The notes below the pieces were generated by a model. The model was not told where the DNA came from, made no database searches, and saw nothing but the letters and a program-made list of their open reading frames with translations. The position numbers and the translations under genes are program-made. DNA of 64,000 bases from an uncultured Thomasclavelia sp. GTDB lineage: Bacteria > Bacillota_I > Bacilli_A > Erysipelotrichales > Coprobacillaceae. The DNA lies in NCBI RefSeq assembly GCF_944324745.1, contig NZ_CALUXO010000081.1, forward strand, positions 1 through 64,000, given 5' to 3'. Numbering within the stretch: position 1 is the stretch's first letter; every line of letters starts with the position of its first letter. Shown in pieces: positions 8,222 through 15,788 of the stretch.

Positions 8222-8580
8222 TGAATATTGCCTTAATAGCTCATGATCAAAAGAAAGATGAAATGATTGATTTTGTAAAAGATAATGAAGCATTGTTTGC
8301 TAAACATAATTTATATGGAACGGGAACGACCGGTAAAAAAATTATGGAAAATACCAATCTTCAAGTACATCGTTTTCTTTCGGGACCTTATGGTGGGGAC
8401 CAGCAAATAGGAAGCATGGTTGCTACTGGTCAAATGGATTTGGTATTCTTTTTTAGAGATCCGTTAACAGCGCAACCTCATGAACCGGATATCAGTGCAT
8501 TGATGCGCTTATGTGATGTTCACTATATTCCATTGGCTTCCAATAAAGCTACCGCTCTAGCACTGTTAAAAATGCTATAA
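8221..8580 (+). CDS. mgsA: Methylglyoxal synthase
   Basis: 119 residues, about 20-30 fewer than E. coli MgsA. Hallmarks are [12 protein letters not shown] at the start, GTGTTG phosphate loop, [11 protein letters not shown], and [15 protein letters not shown] with the catalytic Asp. The enzyme turns dihydroxyacetone phosphate into methylglyoxal and phosphate, a bypass of lower glycolysis that relieves phosphate limitation. It overlaps the ribU stop by one base and has AAGGAGG upstream, so it is translationally coupled and shares the FMN riboswitch, an unusual regulatory context. A strong terminator follows. Confidence 0.95.
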   Translation: MNIALIAHDQKKDEMIDFVKDNEALFAKHNLYGTGTTGKKIMENTNLQVHRFLSGPYGGDQQIGSMVATGQMDLVFFFRDPLTAQPHEPDISALMRLCDVHYIPLASNKATALALLKML

Positions 8581-8584
8581 AAAT

Positions 8585-8610
8585 AAAAAAGCCAGCAAAC
8601 TGGCTTTTTT
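8585..8610. terminator. Bidirectional terminator between mgsA and ferredoxin
   Basis: GCCAG (8591-8595) and CTGGC (8600-8604) with a CAAA loop, flanked by six A on the left and six T on the right. It serves both convergent genes. Confidence 0.85.
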
Positions 8611-8617
8611 GATATCA

Positions 8618-8812
<195 letters not shown>

Positions 8813-8819
8813 TTAAACT

Positions 8820-8848
8820 ATTATAACTCAAAAAAGTTTATTTTCCAA
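8820..8848 (-). promoter_or_regulatory. Ferredoxin promoter (minus strand)
   Basis: On the minus strand TTGGAA (8848-8843), a 17-nt spacer and TATAAT (8825-8820), 23 nt before the ferredoxin start. Confidence 0.6.
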
Positions 8849-8876
8849 TATTTATAAATAAATTACTGAAAAAGTA

Positions 8877-8885
8877 TGTTATAAT
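8877..8885 (+). promoter_or_regulatory. Extended -10 promoter for the 8909 gene
   Basis: TGT followed by TATAAT (8880-8885). No convincing -35, which is tolerable with an extended -10. Confidence 0.45.
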
Positions 8886-8908
8886 GTACGACGAAAGGGT
8901 GATTCTAA

Positions 8909-9796
8909 GTGAGTAATTCACGGATAGACAAATATCGCGAATTAAGAGAAGGAATTAAAGACGAAGTTGGAATAAATCGTGAAAATCAAACCGATAATAT
9001 TGATGAAAGTGAATCGGTTGAAGATGATGATTTTTTGTTATCAGTAAATCGGGCATTCCGCAGTGAAAGAAATGAACCGGATATTGAAGATACACTGACA
9101 GAGGCTAAAACATTTGCTCAAATGCGTCAAGAAAGCAGTGAAGAATTAAATCGGGCTTTACGTTCAGCCAAGTCTAGTGTTGGTAAAGCAACTCATTATA
9201 ATACAAGAATGGATATTTTAAATAAAATAAGAGAACCTGAAAAACAAGTTATTCGATTAAATAAATTTGATAATGTCAGTACTTCTGAGTTTTCTAAAGG
9301 TTTTTTTGTCAATGATGAAACAGAATTAAAAACCGAAGAAAAAGACACTTCTGATAAAAAGAAAATGACATTATTAGAACGCTTAGCTAGTATGTCACCA
9401 GAAGAAGATGTAAAAAAAGCTAAGATGGCAATTGGTGAGGAAAGTTTTATTGAAAGCTTTGAAGATGATGAGTTGGATGAAGAGTCATTAAACGAAGCAA
9501 GCAAAACTTCAATTGAACAAACTAAATCACTAGAAGATATGTTGCGCCAAATTAAAGAAAAAGATCAACGTGAAGTTGCTAAAGCCTTAAGTCAAAGAAA
9601 AGAAGCTAATGATAAAAATATAAAGGTTGAAGAAAATAACTTCGATCAAAAAAATGATGAAATAGAAGAAATAGATGATAAAGAAACTAAAAGTAAAAGT
9701 GACCGAGTAGCCACAATTTTAAATTACATTATCATTTTTTTAGTAATTGTCTTTGTGGGATTATGTGCTATGATTGGATATCAATTATTTTTCTAA
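8909..9796 (+). CDS. Tail-anchored acidic protein, function unknown
   Basis: 295 residues beginning at a GTG five bases after GGTGAT. The protein is strongly Glu/Asp/Lys-rich, low in hydrophobic residues and probably disordered or coiled-coil over about 1-265. A single membrane segment (about 270-292, IIIFLVIVFVGLCAMIGY) closes the protein, leaving the bulk in the cytoplasm. The N-terminal SRIDKYRELREGI and the DMLRQIKEKDQREVAKAL stretch look like short docking helices. It has its own promoter and terminator and precedes cmk. I do not recognise a family; a scaffold role at the membrane is only a guess. Confidence 0.7.
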   Translation: MSNSRIDKYRELREGIKDEVGINRENQTDNIDESESVEDDDFLLSVNRAFRSERNEPDIEDTLTEAKTFAQMRQESSEELNRALRSAKSSVGKATHYNTRMDILNKIREPEKQVIRLNKFDNVSTSEFSKGFFVNDETELKTEEKDTSDKKKMTLLERLASMSPEEDVKKAKMAIGEESFIESFEDDELDEESLNEASKTSIEQTKSLEDMLRQIKEKDQREVAKALSQRKEANDKNIKVEENNFDQKNDEIEEIDDKETKSKSDRVATILNYIIIFLVIVFVGLCAMIGYQLFF

Positions 9797-9820
9797 ACTA
9801 AGGACAACCTTAGTTTTTTT
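9796..9820 (+). terminator. Intrinsic terminator before cmk
   Basis: AACTAAGG (9796-9803) and CCTTAGTT (9808-9815), perfect 8-bp stem, ACAA loop, T-tract 9814-9820. Confidence 0.85.
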
Positions 9821-9837
9821 AAAGAATGGAGGATTTT

Positions 9838-10506
9838 ATGAAAAAAATATCAATTGCAATTGATGGACCAAGTGCGGCTGGGAAAAGTACGATTGCTAAG
9901 ATGATTGCTAAAAAACTGGATTATGTTTATATCGATACTGGAGCTATGTATCGCAGTGTTGGATATTATTGCTTAGAAAATAATATTGATTTACGTGATG
10001 AATCTAAAGTAACGGCTGTTCTTGATCAAATAAAAATTGAATTGACAAGTGGGAACCAGGTGTTTTTAAACCAAGAAAATGTTACTGATAAGATTCGTGA
10101 AGACCGTGTGTCAATGGCAGCAAGTGTAGTATCGACCTATCAGGCAGTTAGGAAATATCTAGTCTATTTACAAAGACAAATGGCTGGTCAAGGCGGTGTG
10201 ATTTTAGATGGTCGGGATATTGGAACAGTAGTATTACCTGATGCCGATTTAAAAATCTATCAAGTTGCCAGCAGTGAAACAAGGGCAAAGAGACGGTATC
10301 TAGAAAATATAAAACGTGGTTTGCCATCAGATCTAGAAAAAATTAAACAAGAAATTGAACAGCGTGATTATCAAGATATGCATCGGAAAATTTCACCGTT
10401 GAAAAAAGCTGACGATGCTATTGAAATAGATACATCAAACATGACTTTACAGCAGGTTAGTGATGCTATCATGCAATTAATTGTTCAAAAACAAAAGGAG
10501 GTATAA
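9838..10506 (+). CDS. cmk: Cytidylate kinase
   Basis: 222 residues from the ATG at 9838 (GGAGG 5-6 nt upstream; a reading from 9826 would put the start before the Shine-Dalgarno). The N-terminal P-loop GPSAAGKST, the [12 protein letters not shown]-binding segment, DGRDIGTVV and the LID residues RAKRRY are all present. It phosphorylates CMP and dCMP to the diphosphates. The stop is one base before the der start codon; cmk-der pairing is common in Firmicutes. No promoter was found after the preceding terminator other than AT-rich sequence. Confidence 0.95.
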   Translation: MKKISIAIDGPSAAGKSTIAKMIAKKLDYVYIDTGAMYRSVGYYCLENNIDLRDESKVTAVLDQIKIELTSGNQVFLNQENVTDKIREDRVSMAASVVSTYQAVRKYLVYLQRQMAGQGGVILDGRDIGTVVLPDADLKIYQVASSETRAKRRYLENIKRGLPSDLEKIKQEIEQRDYQDMHRKISPLKKADDAIEIDTSNMTLQQVSDAIMQLIVQKQKEV

Positions 10507-10507
10507 T

Positions 10508-11812
10508 ATGGCGGGAATTGTTGCAATTGTTGGTCGGGCCAACGTTGGAAAGTCAACTATTTTTAATCGAATCGTCGGAGAAAGAGTTTCCATTGTTGAA
10601 GATATTGCCGGAGTTACGCGAGATCGTATCTATGCTACAGCTACTTGGCTGACAAAAGAATTTCGAATTATTGATACAGGTGGGATTGAATTAGAAGATG
10701 CATCTTTTACTAAACAAATCAAGATGCAGGCAGAAATTGCTATTGAAGAAGCGGATTTGATTGTTTTTGTTGTCAATGGTCAAGAAGGAGTAACCCGTGA
10801 AGATGAATATGTAGCTAGAATTCTTCAAAAGTCAAAAAAGCCAGTACTGTTGGCAGTTAATAAAATTGATGATGAAGTCTATCGAAATAATATTTATGAG
10901 TTTTACAGTTTAGGAGTAGGTGATCCAATAGCGGTTTCAGGTAGCCATGGAATTGGAATTGGTGATTTATTAGATGAAATAATCAAACAGCTGGATCTGA
11001 CGGAAGATGAATTCGATGAAGATGAAATTCGTTTTTCAATTATTGGACGTCCTAATGTTGGAAAATCATCACTTACTAATGCTATTTTAGGAGAAGAACG
11101 AGTTATCGTTTCTGATATTGCCGGAACTACTAGAGATGCTATTGATACTGTTTTTGAAAAAGATGGCCAAAAATATCGAGTAGTTGACACAGCTGGAATG
11201 CGTAAAAAAGGAAAAGTTTATGAAAATGTTGAAAAATATTCAATTTTACGGGCCATGAGCGCAATTGAAAAAAGTGATGTTATCTTAGCGGTAGTTGATG
11301 GTGATAGCGGTGTGATTGAACAAGATAAGCATGTTGCCGGTTATGCTCATGAAGCCGGTAAAGGGGTTATTCTTGTTGTTAATAAATGGGATCTAGTTGA
11401 AAAAGATGATAAAACAATGGCTAAAATTGAAAAAGAATTGCGGACACAATTTAAATATTTGGATTATGCAAGAATTATCTTTACTTCAGCTAAAACTCAT
11501 CAGCGAGTTAATCAGTTATTCCCACTGATTCAAGAAGCTTATGAAAATTCTCATAAACGTGTGCAAACTAGTGTCTTAAATGACGTTTTAGTAGATGCTC
11601 AGGCAATAAATCCGACAACGACATTTAATGGCGGACGGTTAAAAATTTTCTATGCCAACCAGGTTAGTATTTGTCCTCCAACTTTTGTTTTGTTTGTCAA
11701 CGATCCTCAGTATTTACATTTTAGTTATAAACGTTATTTAGAAAATCGTTTACGAGAATCTTTTGGGTTTGAAGGAACTCCAATACATATTATTTGTCGA
11801 AAACGTGATTAG
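10508..11812 (+). CDS. der: Ribosome-assembly GTPase Der (EngA)
   Basis: 434 residues from the ATG at 10508, with AAAGGAGG inside the cmk end. Two tandem G domains: G1 motifs GRANVGKST (residues 9-17) and GRPNVGKSS (about 181-189), each with DTAG/DTGG and NKxD motifs (NKID, NKWD). A C-terminal KH-like domain follows. Der is an essential GTPase for 50S subunit maturation. The gene continues the operon into gpsA after an 11-nt gap, the order known from many Firmicutes. Confidence 0.97.
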   Translation: MAGIVAIVGRANVGKSTIFNRIVGERVSIVEDIAGVTRDRIYATATWLTKEFRIIDTGGIELEDASFTKQIKMQAEIAIEEADLIVFVVNGQEGVTREDEYVARILQKSKKPVLLAVNKIDDEVYRNNIYEFYSLGVGDPIAVSGSHGIGIGDLLDEIIKQLDLTEDEFDEDEIRFSIIGRPNVGKSSLTNAILGEERVIVSDIAGTTRDAIDTVFEKDGQKYRVVDTAGMRKKGKVYENVEKYSILRAMSAIEKSDVILAVVDGDSGVIEQDKHVAGYAHEAGKGVILVVNKWDLVEKDDKTMAKIEKELRTQFKYLDYARIIFTSAKTHQRVNQLFPLIQEAYENSHKRVQTSVLNDVLVDAQAINPTTTFNGGRLKIFYANQVSICPPTFVLFVNDPQYLHFSYKRYLENRLRESFGFEGTPIHIICRKRD

Positions 11813-11823
11813 GAGGGATAAAG

Positions 11824-12828
11824 ATGAGTAAAATAGCCGTTTTGGGGACTGGTAGCTGGGCAACGGCATTGAGTCGGGTTCTAGTTGATAATCAAAATGA
11901 AATTATCATGTATGGAATTGATCAACATCAAATTGATGATATTAATATCAATCATCAAAATCAGGAATTTTTTAAAGATGTCTATCTAGAAACAGAGATA
12001 CAGGCGACAAATAATCTACAAGAAGCGATGCAGGATATTGATTATTTGTTGATTACGATTCCTACTCAGTTTGTTAAGGAAACACTAGAAAAAGTTAAGC
12101 CATATATTACTAAAAAAATTACGGTAATTAATGCTGCTAAAGGGTTTGATCTAGGAACCAATATGCGTATGTCAGATACGATTCGCTCGGTTTTAGATGA
12201 AAGTTTAATTAATCCGGTAGTTTCTTTAATCGGTCCTAGTCATGCTGAAGAAGTTGTAATTAGAATGTTAACTACTGTCTGTGCTGTTTCACTTGATGAT
12301 GAAATGGCTCGTGATGTGCAGATGTTATTTTCTAATGATTATTTTCGGGTTTATCGATTAAACGATGAAGTAGGTGCTGAATATGGGGTGGCAATAAAAA
12401 ACGTCATCGCAGTAGCGGCCGGTGTGTTAAGCGGTTTAGGTTATGGTGATAATACTAAAGCTGCCTTAATTACTCGAGGTTTAGCAGAGATGGTCCGTTA
12501 TGGAACCAAAAAAGGTGGTCGTTTAGAAACTTACATGGGATTAACGGGAGTGGGTGATTTAATCGTTACCTGTTCATCAGTTCATTCGCGTAATTTCCAG
12601 GCGGGAGTAGCAATTGGAAAATCAAATGATGCCAGATCATTTATGAAAAACAACACTAAAACTTGTGAAGGAATTAGAACTTGTCGGGTAATTTATGAAG
12701 ATGCTAAAAAATATCCTGATATTGAATTACCGATAATTAATGCTATTTACAATGTTTTATATAAAAATCATGAACCTAAACGTGAGATCCAACAATTAAT
12801 GAAACGTGAGCTTAAAATTGAAGGGTAA
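11824..12828 (+). CDS. gpsA: Glycerol-3-phosphate dehydrogenase [NAD(P)+]
   Basis: 334 residues. The Rossmann loop GTGSWATALS is at the N-terminus, the catalytic Lys lies in AIKNVIAVAAG and the RGLAEM and GLTGVGDL motifs follow. It reduces dihydroxyacetone phosphate to sn-glycerol-3-phosphate for phospholipid synthesis. AGGAGGG upstream decides the start. It belongs to cmk-der-gpsA; spoVIF follows after 40 nt, a neighbourhood kept in spore-formers. Confidence 0.96.
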   Translation: MSKIAVLGTGSWATALSRVLVDNQNEIIMYGIDQHQIDDININHQNQEFFKDVYLETEIQATNNLQEAMQDIDYLLITIPTQFVKETLEKVKPYITKKITVINAAKGFDLGTNMRMSDTIRSVLDESLINPVVSLIGPSHAEEVVIRMLTTVCAVSLDDEMARDVQMLFSNDYFRVYRLNDEVGAEYGVAIKNVIAVAAGVLSGLGYGDNTKAALITRGLAEMVRYGTKKGGRLETYMGLTGVGDLIVTCSSVHSRNFQAGVAIGKSNDARSFMKNNTKTCEGIRTCRVIYEDAKKYPDIELPIINAIYNVLYKNHEPKREIQQLMKRELKIEG

Positions 12829-12868
12829 CTTTATTTGATTTATATCATATTATATATTGGTGATATAA

Positions 12869-13111
12869 ATGAATGATGAAGATGTTTTTTTAGATAAAGT
12901 GGTTAAAAAGACCAACGTTAATAAAAGTGAAATATTAAAATTAGCCAATGACTTACAAACTAAAGATCTAAATAATGAAAAAGATATCCGAGATTTTATT
13001 ATCAGCGTTGCCAAGGTGACAAATAAGCCGATTAGTTCTAATAAAGTCGATAAACTGGTGACAATGATTAAAAATAATAAAGTCCCTCGAGATATCAATC
13101 GAATGGTTTAA
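12869..13111 (+). CDS. spoVIF: Stage VI sporulation protein F
   Basis: 80 residues. The pattern VVKKTNVNKSEILKLANDLQ then a conserved KDIRDFIISVAKVTNKPIS resembles SpoVIF, a late spore-coat assembly factor in Bacillus. It starts four bases after GGTGAT (12859-12864). Location right after gpsA also fits. A CATATTA at 12846-12852 resembles the -10 of late sporulation sigma factors (SigG CATnnTA), but the -35 is unclear. An antisense open frame over this gene is a shadow. Confidence 0.78.
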   Translation: MNDEDVFLDKVVKKTNVNKSEILKLANDLQTKDLNNEKDIRDFIISVAKVTNKPISSNKVDKLVTMIKNNKVPRDINRMV

Positions 13112-13156
13112 TAAAATATAGCGATAAAAACAAAGAAAAAACAAACATTTTTTGTG

Positions 13157-13185
13157 TTGACTTATGGTGTTATTTTATATATAAT
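13157..13185 (+). promoter_or_regulatory. SigA promoter for yceD-rpmF
   Basis: TTGACT (13157-13162), 17-nt spacer, TATAAT (13180-13185). One of the strongest promoter matches in the window. Confidence 0.75.
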
Positions 13186-13215
13186 TGTCATTGCGGTTAT
13201 GGAAAGGTGATTATT

Positions 13216-13725
13216 TTGAAGTACAATTTACAATGGATTGTTAAGCATCACGGAAAATTTGATTTTGAGGAAGGAATTACTTTTCCTTCAGAGGTGTTTG
13301 ACCAGTATGCTCAAATTAATGACTTGAAGGACATTGTTGTTACAGGAACCGGAAATCTTGATTCAAATGATAAACGCCTTTATGTAGATCTTAATATCAA
13401 AGGAACGATGATCTTGCCATGTGCTTTAACATTGGAAGATGTCGAATATCCTTTTGAAATTAATTCAACTGAGGTGTTTGCTTTTGATAAACCTGATCCT
13501 CTAGAGGATGTTCACGAGGTTAAAAAAGATATTGTCGATCTTACACCAGTGGTCTTTGAAAACATTATGTTAGAAGTACCAATGCGCGTTGTAAAAGACA
13601 ATGCCAATATTAAATCTGAAGGAAAAGGTTGGCGAATATTAGATAACACTACTAGCGATCAAAATGAAGAAGATTATATTGATCCTAGGTTAGCTAAATT
13701 AAAAGATTATTTCAAAGATAAATAG
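13216..13725 (+). CDS. yceD: YceD/DUF177 family protein (23S rRNA accumulation protein)
   Basis: 169 residues if the TTG at 13216 is used: GGTGAT at 13206-13211 lies four bases before it, the geometry seen for eight other genes here. The in-frame GTG at 13207 is inside that Shine-Dalgarno. The core [19 protein letters not shown] carries the single Cys of the family, and an acidic C-terminus ends in [13 protein letters not shown], matching the usual DPR-AKL tail. YceD proteins affect 23S rRNA levels and are almost always next to rpmF, as here (13 nt). Confidence 0.88.
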   Translation: MKYNLQWIVKHHGKFDFEEGITFPSEVFDQYAQINDLKDIVVTGTGNLDSNDKRLYVDLNIKGTMILPCALTLEDVEYPFEINSTEVFAFDKPDPLEDVHEVKKDIVDLTPVVFENIMLEVPMRVVKDNANIKSEGKGWRILDNTTSDQNEEDYIDPRLAKLKDYFKDK

Positions 13726-13738
13726 GAGGGTTATACTA

Positions 13739-13906
13739 ATGGCAGTACCATTTAGAAGAGTATCAAGTACAAAAAGAAACAAAAGAAGAACACATGATAA
13801 ACTTTCAGCACCAGCTGTAGTTGTATGTCCAGAATGTGGTGAATATAAGTTAGCACATCGTGTTTGTAAACACTGTGGTACTTATAAAGGACAAAAAGTT
13901 TTATAA
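13739..13906 (+). CDS. rpmF: 50S ribosomal protein L32
   Basis: A 55-residue basic protein starting [19 protein letters not shown]. The zinc-binding CPECG...CKHCG pair of CxxC motifs shows this is the zinc-containing (C+) form of bL32. It has AGGAGGG 8 nt before the ATG and shares the yceD promoter; a terminator follows. Confidence 0.97.
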   Translation: MAVPFRRVSSTKRNKRRTHDKLSAPAVVVCPECGEYKLAHRVCKHCGTYKGQKVL

Positions 13907-13929
13907 GATTAAGAAAATAAAACGGATGA

Positions 13930-13958
13930 GACACTATTAATTGATAGTGTCTTTTTTT
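13930..13958 (+). terminator. rpmF intrinsic terminator
   Basis: GACACTAT (13930-13937) and ATAGTGTC (13944-13951), perfect 8-bp stem, 6-nt loop, seven T. Confidence 0.9.
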
Positions 13959-14022
13959 GTCTTTTTTTGCCAATACTTTATTTTGACATGATTTTTGGCA
14001 ATAACAAAAATCAAGAAAATGC

Positions 14023-14051
14023 TATACAAACGGGGAAATAGAGTATATAAT
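14023..14051 (+). promoter_or_regulatory. mraZ promoter
   Basis: TATACA (14023-14028), 17-nt spacer, TATAAT (14046-14051). The MraZ-box array begins immediately downstream, over the expected transcription start. Confidence 0.6.
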
Positions 14052-14053
14052 AG

Positions 14054-14100
14054 GTGGTAAGAAGTGTTAATTTGTGTTAATGGGTGTTAAGAAGTGGGTG
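14054..14100 (+). promoter_or_regulatory. MraZ operator: five direct repeats at 10-bp period
   Basis: GTGGTAA (14054), GTGTTAA (14064), GTGTTAA (14074), GTGTTAA (14084) and GTGGGTG (14094) recur every 10 bases exactly. MraZ is known to bind GTG-containing direct repeats with this helical spacing ahead of its own operon. The last copy merges with the mraZ Shine-Dalgarno. Confidence 0.8.
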
Positions 14101-14107
14101 ATAACTG

Positions 14108-14539
14108 ATGTTTAAGGGGCAATTTAAGCATAATATTGACGCCAAAGGGCGTCTTATTATTCCTTCAAAACTACGTGAACAATGTGGCGAGAAGGTAGTT
14201 ATCACTAAAGGTCTGGACGGTTGTTTGGCAGTTTATACCACTGAAGGGTGGGATAAATACTACAGTAAAATCGAAAAATTACCGACAACTAAACAAAAAG
14301 TCCGGGACTTTGTTCGGTTAGTAACGACACTAGCTGATGATTTAGTATTTGATAAATTAGGAAGAGTTAATATTTCATCTTTTTTACGAGATGTTGGTGG
14401 CTTGAAAAAAGAATGTATGATTATCGGTGCCGGTGATCATATAGAAATTTGGGATTTAGCTCGCTGGAACAAATACTATGAAAGCAGAATTGATAGTTTT
14501 GATGAGTTAAGTGAATCATTAGATGACTTTGATTTATAG
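14108..14539 (+). CDS. mraZ: Transcriptional regulator / division protein MraZ
   Basis: 143 residues, the normal family length. Two SpoVT/AbrB-like repeats carry the family motif (DAKGRLIIPSKLRE near residue 11 and DKLGRVNISSFLRD near 82). MraZ forms a ring-shaped oligomer that represses the division and cell-wall cluster through tandem boxes, which are visible just upstream. The ATG is five bases after GGTGAT. rsmH follows with 9 nt between. Confidence 0.96.
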   Translation: MFKGQFKHNIDAKGRLIIPSKLREQCGEKVVITKGLDGCLAVYTTEGWDKYYSKIEKLPTTKQKVRDFVRLVTTLADDLVFDKLGRVNISSFLRDVGGLKKECMIIGAGDHIEIWDLARWNKYYESRIDSFDELSESLDDFDL

Positions 14540-14548
14540 GTGATAAAT

Positions 14549-15493
14549 ATGTTTGAACATACGAGTGTATTATTAGAAGAAGCAGTTGCTGGATTAAATA
14601 TTAAAGAAGATGGAATTTATGTTGATTGTACTTTAGGTGGCGGTGGTCATAGTGCTGCCATCTTGAAACAATTAACTACCGGTCATCTTTATTGTTTTGA
14701 TCAGGATCAAATTGCAATTGAAGCAGCTAGAAAAAGATTAGAGGTTATTAGTAATAACTTTACTATTTTTTACTCTAATTTTGTCAATTTAAAAGCTGAA
14801 TTAAATAATGTTGGAATTACTAAGGTAGATGGGATCATTTTTGATTTAGGGGTTTCATCACCTCAATTTGATGATGGCCAAAGAGGATTTAGTTATAATC
14901 ATGATGCTCGTTTAGATATGCGAATGGATAAATCCAATCCCCTTGATGGTTATAAGATCGTCAATGAGTGGCCATATGAAAAATTAGTGGAAATTTTATA
15001 TAAGTATGCTGATGAAAAATATGCTAAGCAAATTGCTCGTAAAATTGAACAAAAACGCAAGATTAAGCCGATTGTTACTACTTTTGAATTAGTAGATGTT
15101 ATTAAAGAAGCATTACCGGCAGCAGCTTTAAAAAAGAAAGGACATCCAGCTAAAAAAACATTTCAAGCGTTAAGAATAGCAGTAAATGATGAGTTAAATG
15201 TCTTTGATAAAGCTTTAAAGGATGCTTTGGATTTAATCGATTTACATGGGCGAATAGCAGTTATTACTTTTCATAGTTTAGAAGATAAAATTTGTAAATA
15301 TACTTTTAATGATGTTGCTAAATTAAAAGATGTACCGAATGGATTACCGGTTATTCCTGATTATTTAAAACCAAAATTCAAATTAATCAATAAAAAACCA
15401 ATTACAGCTAGCAAAAGTGAATTAGCGCAAAATCATCGAGCGCATTCAGCTAAACTTCGAATAATAGAAAGGGTGGTCGAAAATGATGCATAA
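14549..15493 (+). CDS. rsmH: 16S rRNA (cytosine-1402-N4)-methyltransferase
   Basis: 314 residues. [13 protein letters not shown] at the start, then the SAM-binding [10 protein letters not shown] and the [11 protein letters not shown] and DMRMD motifs. It methylates N4 of C1402 in 16S rRNA. The start at 14549 is set by GGTGAT four bases before it; the in-frame GTG at 14540 is part of that signal. It overlaps the next gene by 11 nt. Confidence 0.96.
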   Translation: MFEHTSVLLEEAVAGLNIKEDGIYVDCTLGGGGHSAAILKQLTTGHLYCFDQDQIAIEAARKRLEVISNNFTIFYSNFVNLKAELNNVGITKVDGIIFDLGVSSPQFDDGQRGFSYNHDARLDMRMDKSNPLDGYKIVNEWPYEKLVEILYKYADEKYAKQIARKIEQKRKIKPIVTTFELVDVIKEALPAAALKKKGHPAKKTFQALRIAVNDELNVFDKALKDALDLIDLHGRIAVITFHSLEDKICKYTFNDVAKLKDVPNGLPVIPDYLKPKFKLINKKPITASKSELAQNHRAHSAKLRIIERVVENDA

Positions 15494-15788
15494 AAAGAAA
15501 AAAAGAAGAACAAAATTTGAAGCTTTTGCCCAAAGATTTTTAGTGATTACCATGGTAATTTTTGTCTTTGGAATTATTGGGGTTAAATCAATGGAATCGA
15601 AATTTAACCGTGATATTCAGGTTCTAGAAGAAGAAATCCAAACAGCAAAAAATGATATTGATAGTTTAGAAATGCAAAAGCAGGAGTTGGCATCTTTTTC
15701 GCGGTTGAACGCCGTTGCCACTTCAAAAGGATATACATATAGTAATGATGCTGTAGCTGCCTCTACTACAGTTGAGCCAGAACAATGA
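15483..15788 (+). CDS. ftsL: Cell division protein FtsL
   Basis: 101 residues: a very basic cytoplasmic N-terminus ([10 protein letters not shown]), one membrane helix (about 17-38), then an external coiled coil (about 42-72, [19 protein letters not shown]). This size, topology and place between rsmH and pbpB identify FtsL, which recruits DivIC/DivIB and the transpeptidase to the septum. It overlaps rsmH by 11 nt and pbpB by 4 nt. Sequence conservation in FtsL is low, so position carries much of the call. Confidence 0.85.
   Translation: MMHKKKKRRTKFEAFAQRFLVITMVIFVFGIIGVKSMESKFNRDIQVLEEEIQTAKNDIDSLEMQKQELASFSRLNAVATSKGYTYSNDAVAASTTVEPEQ

Noticed and set aside
12850-13098. Minus-strand frame opposite spoVIF
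   Set aside because: Shadow of spoVIF, which has a good ribosome site and family match.
13752-13973. Minus-strand frame opposite rpmF
   Set aside because: Antisense to L32 and runs through its terminator hairpin.
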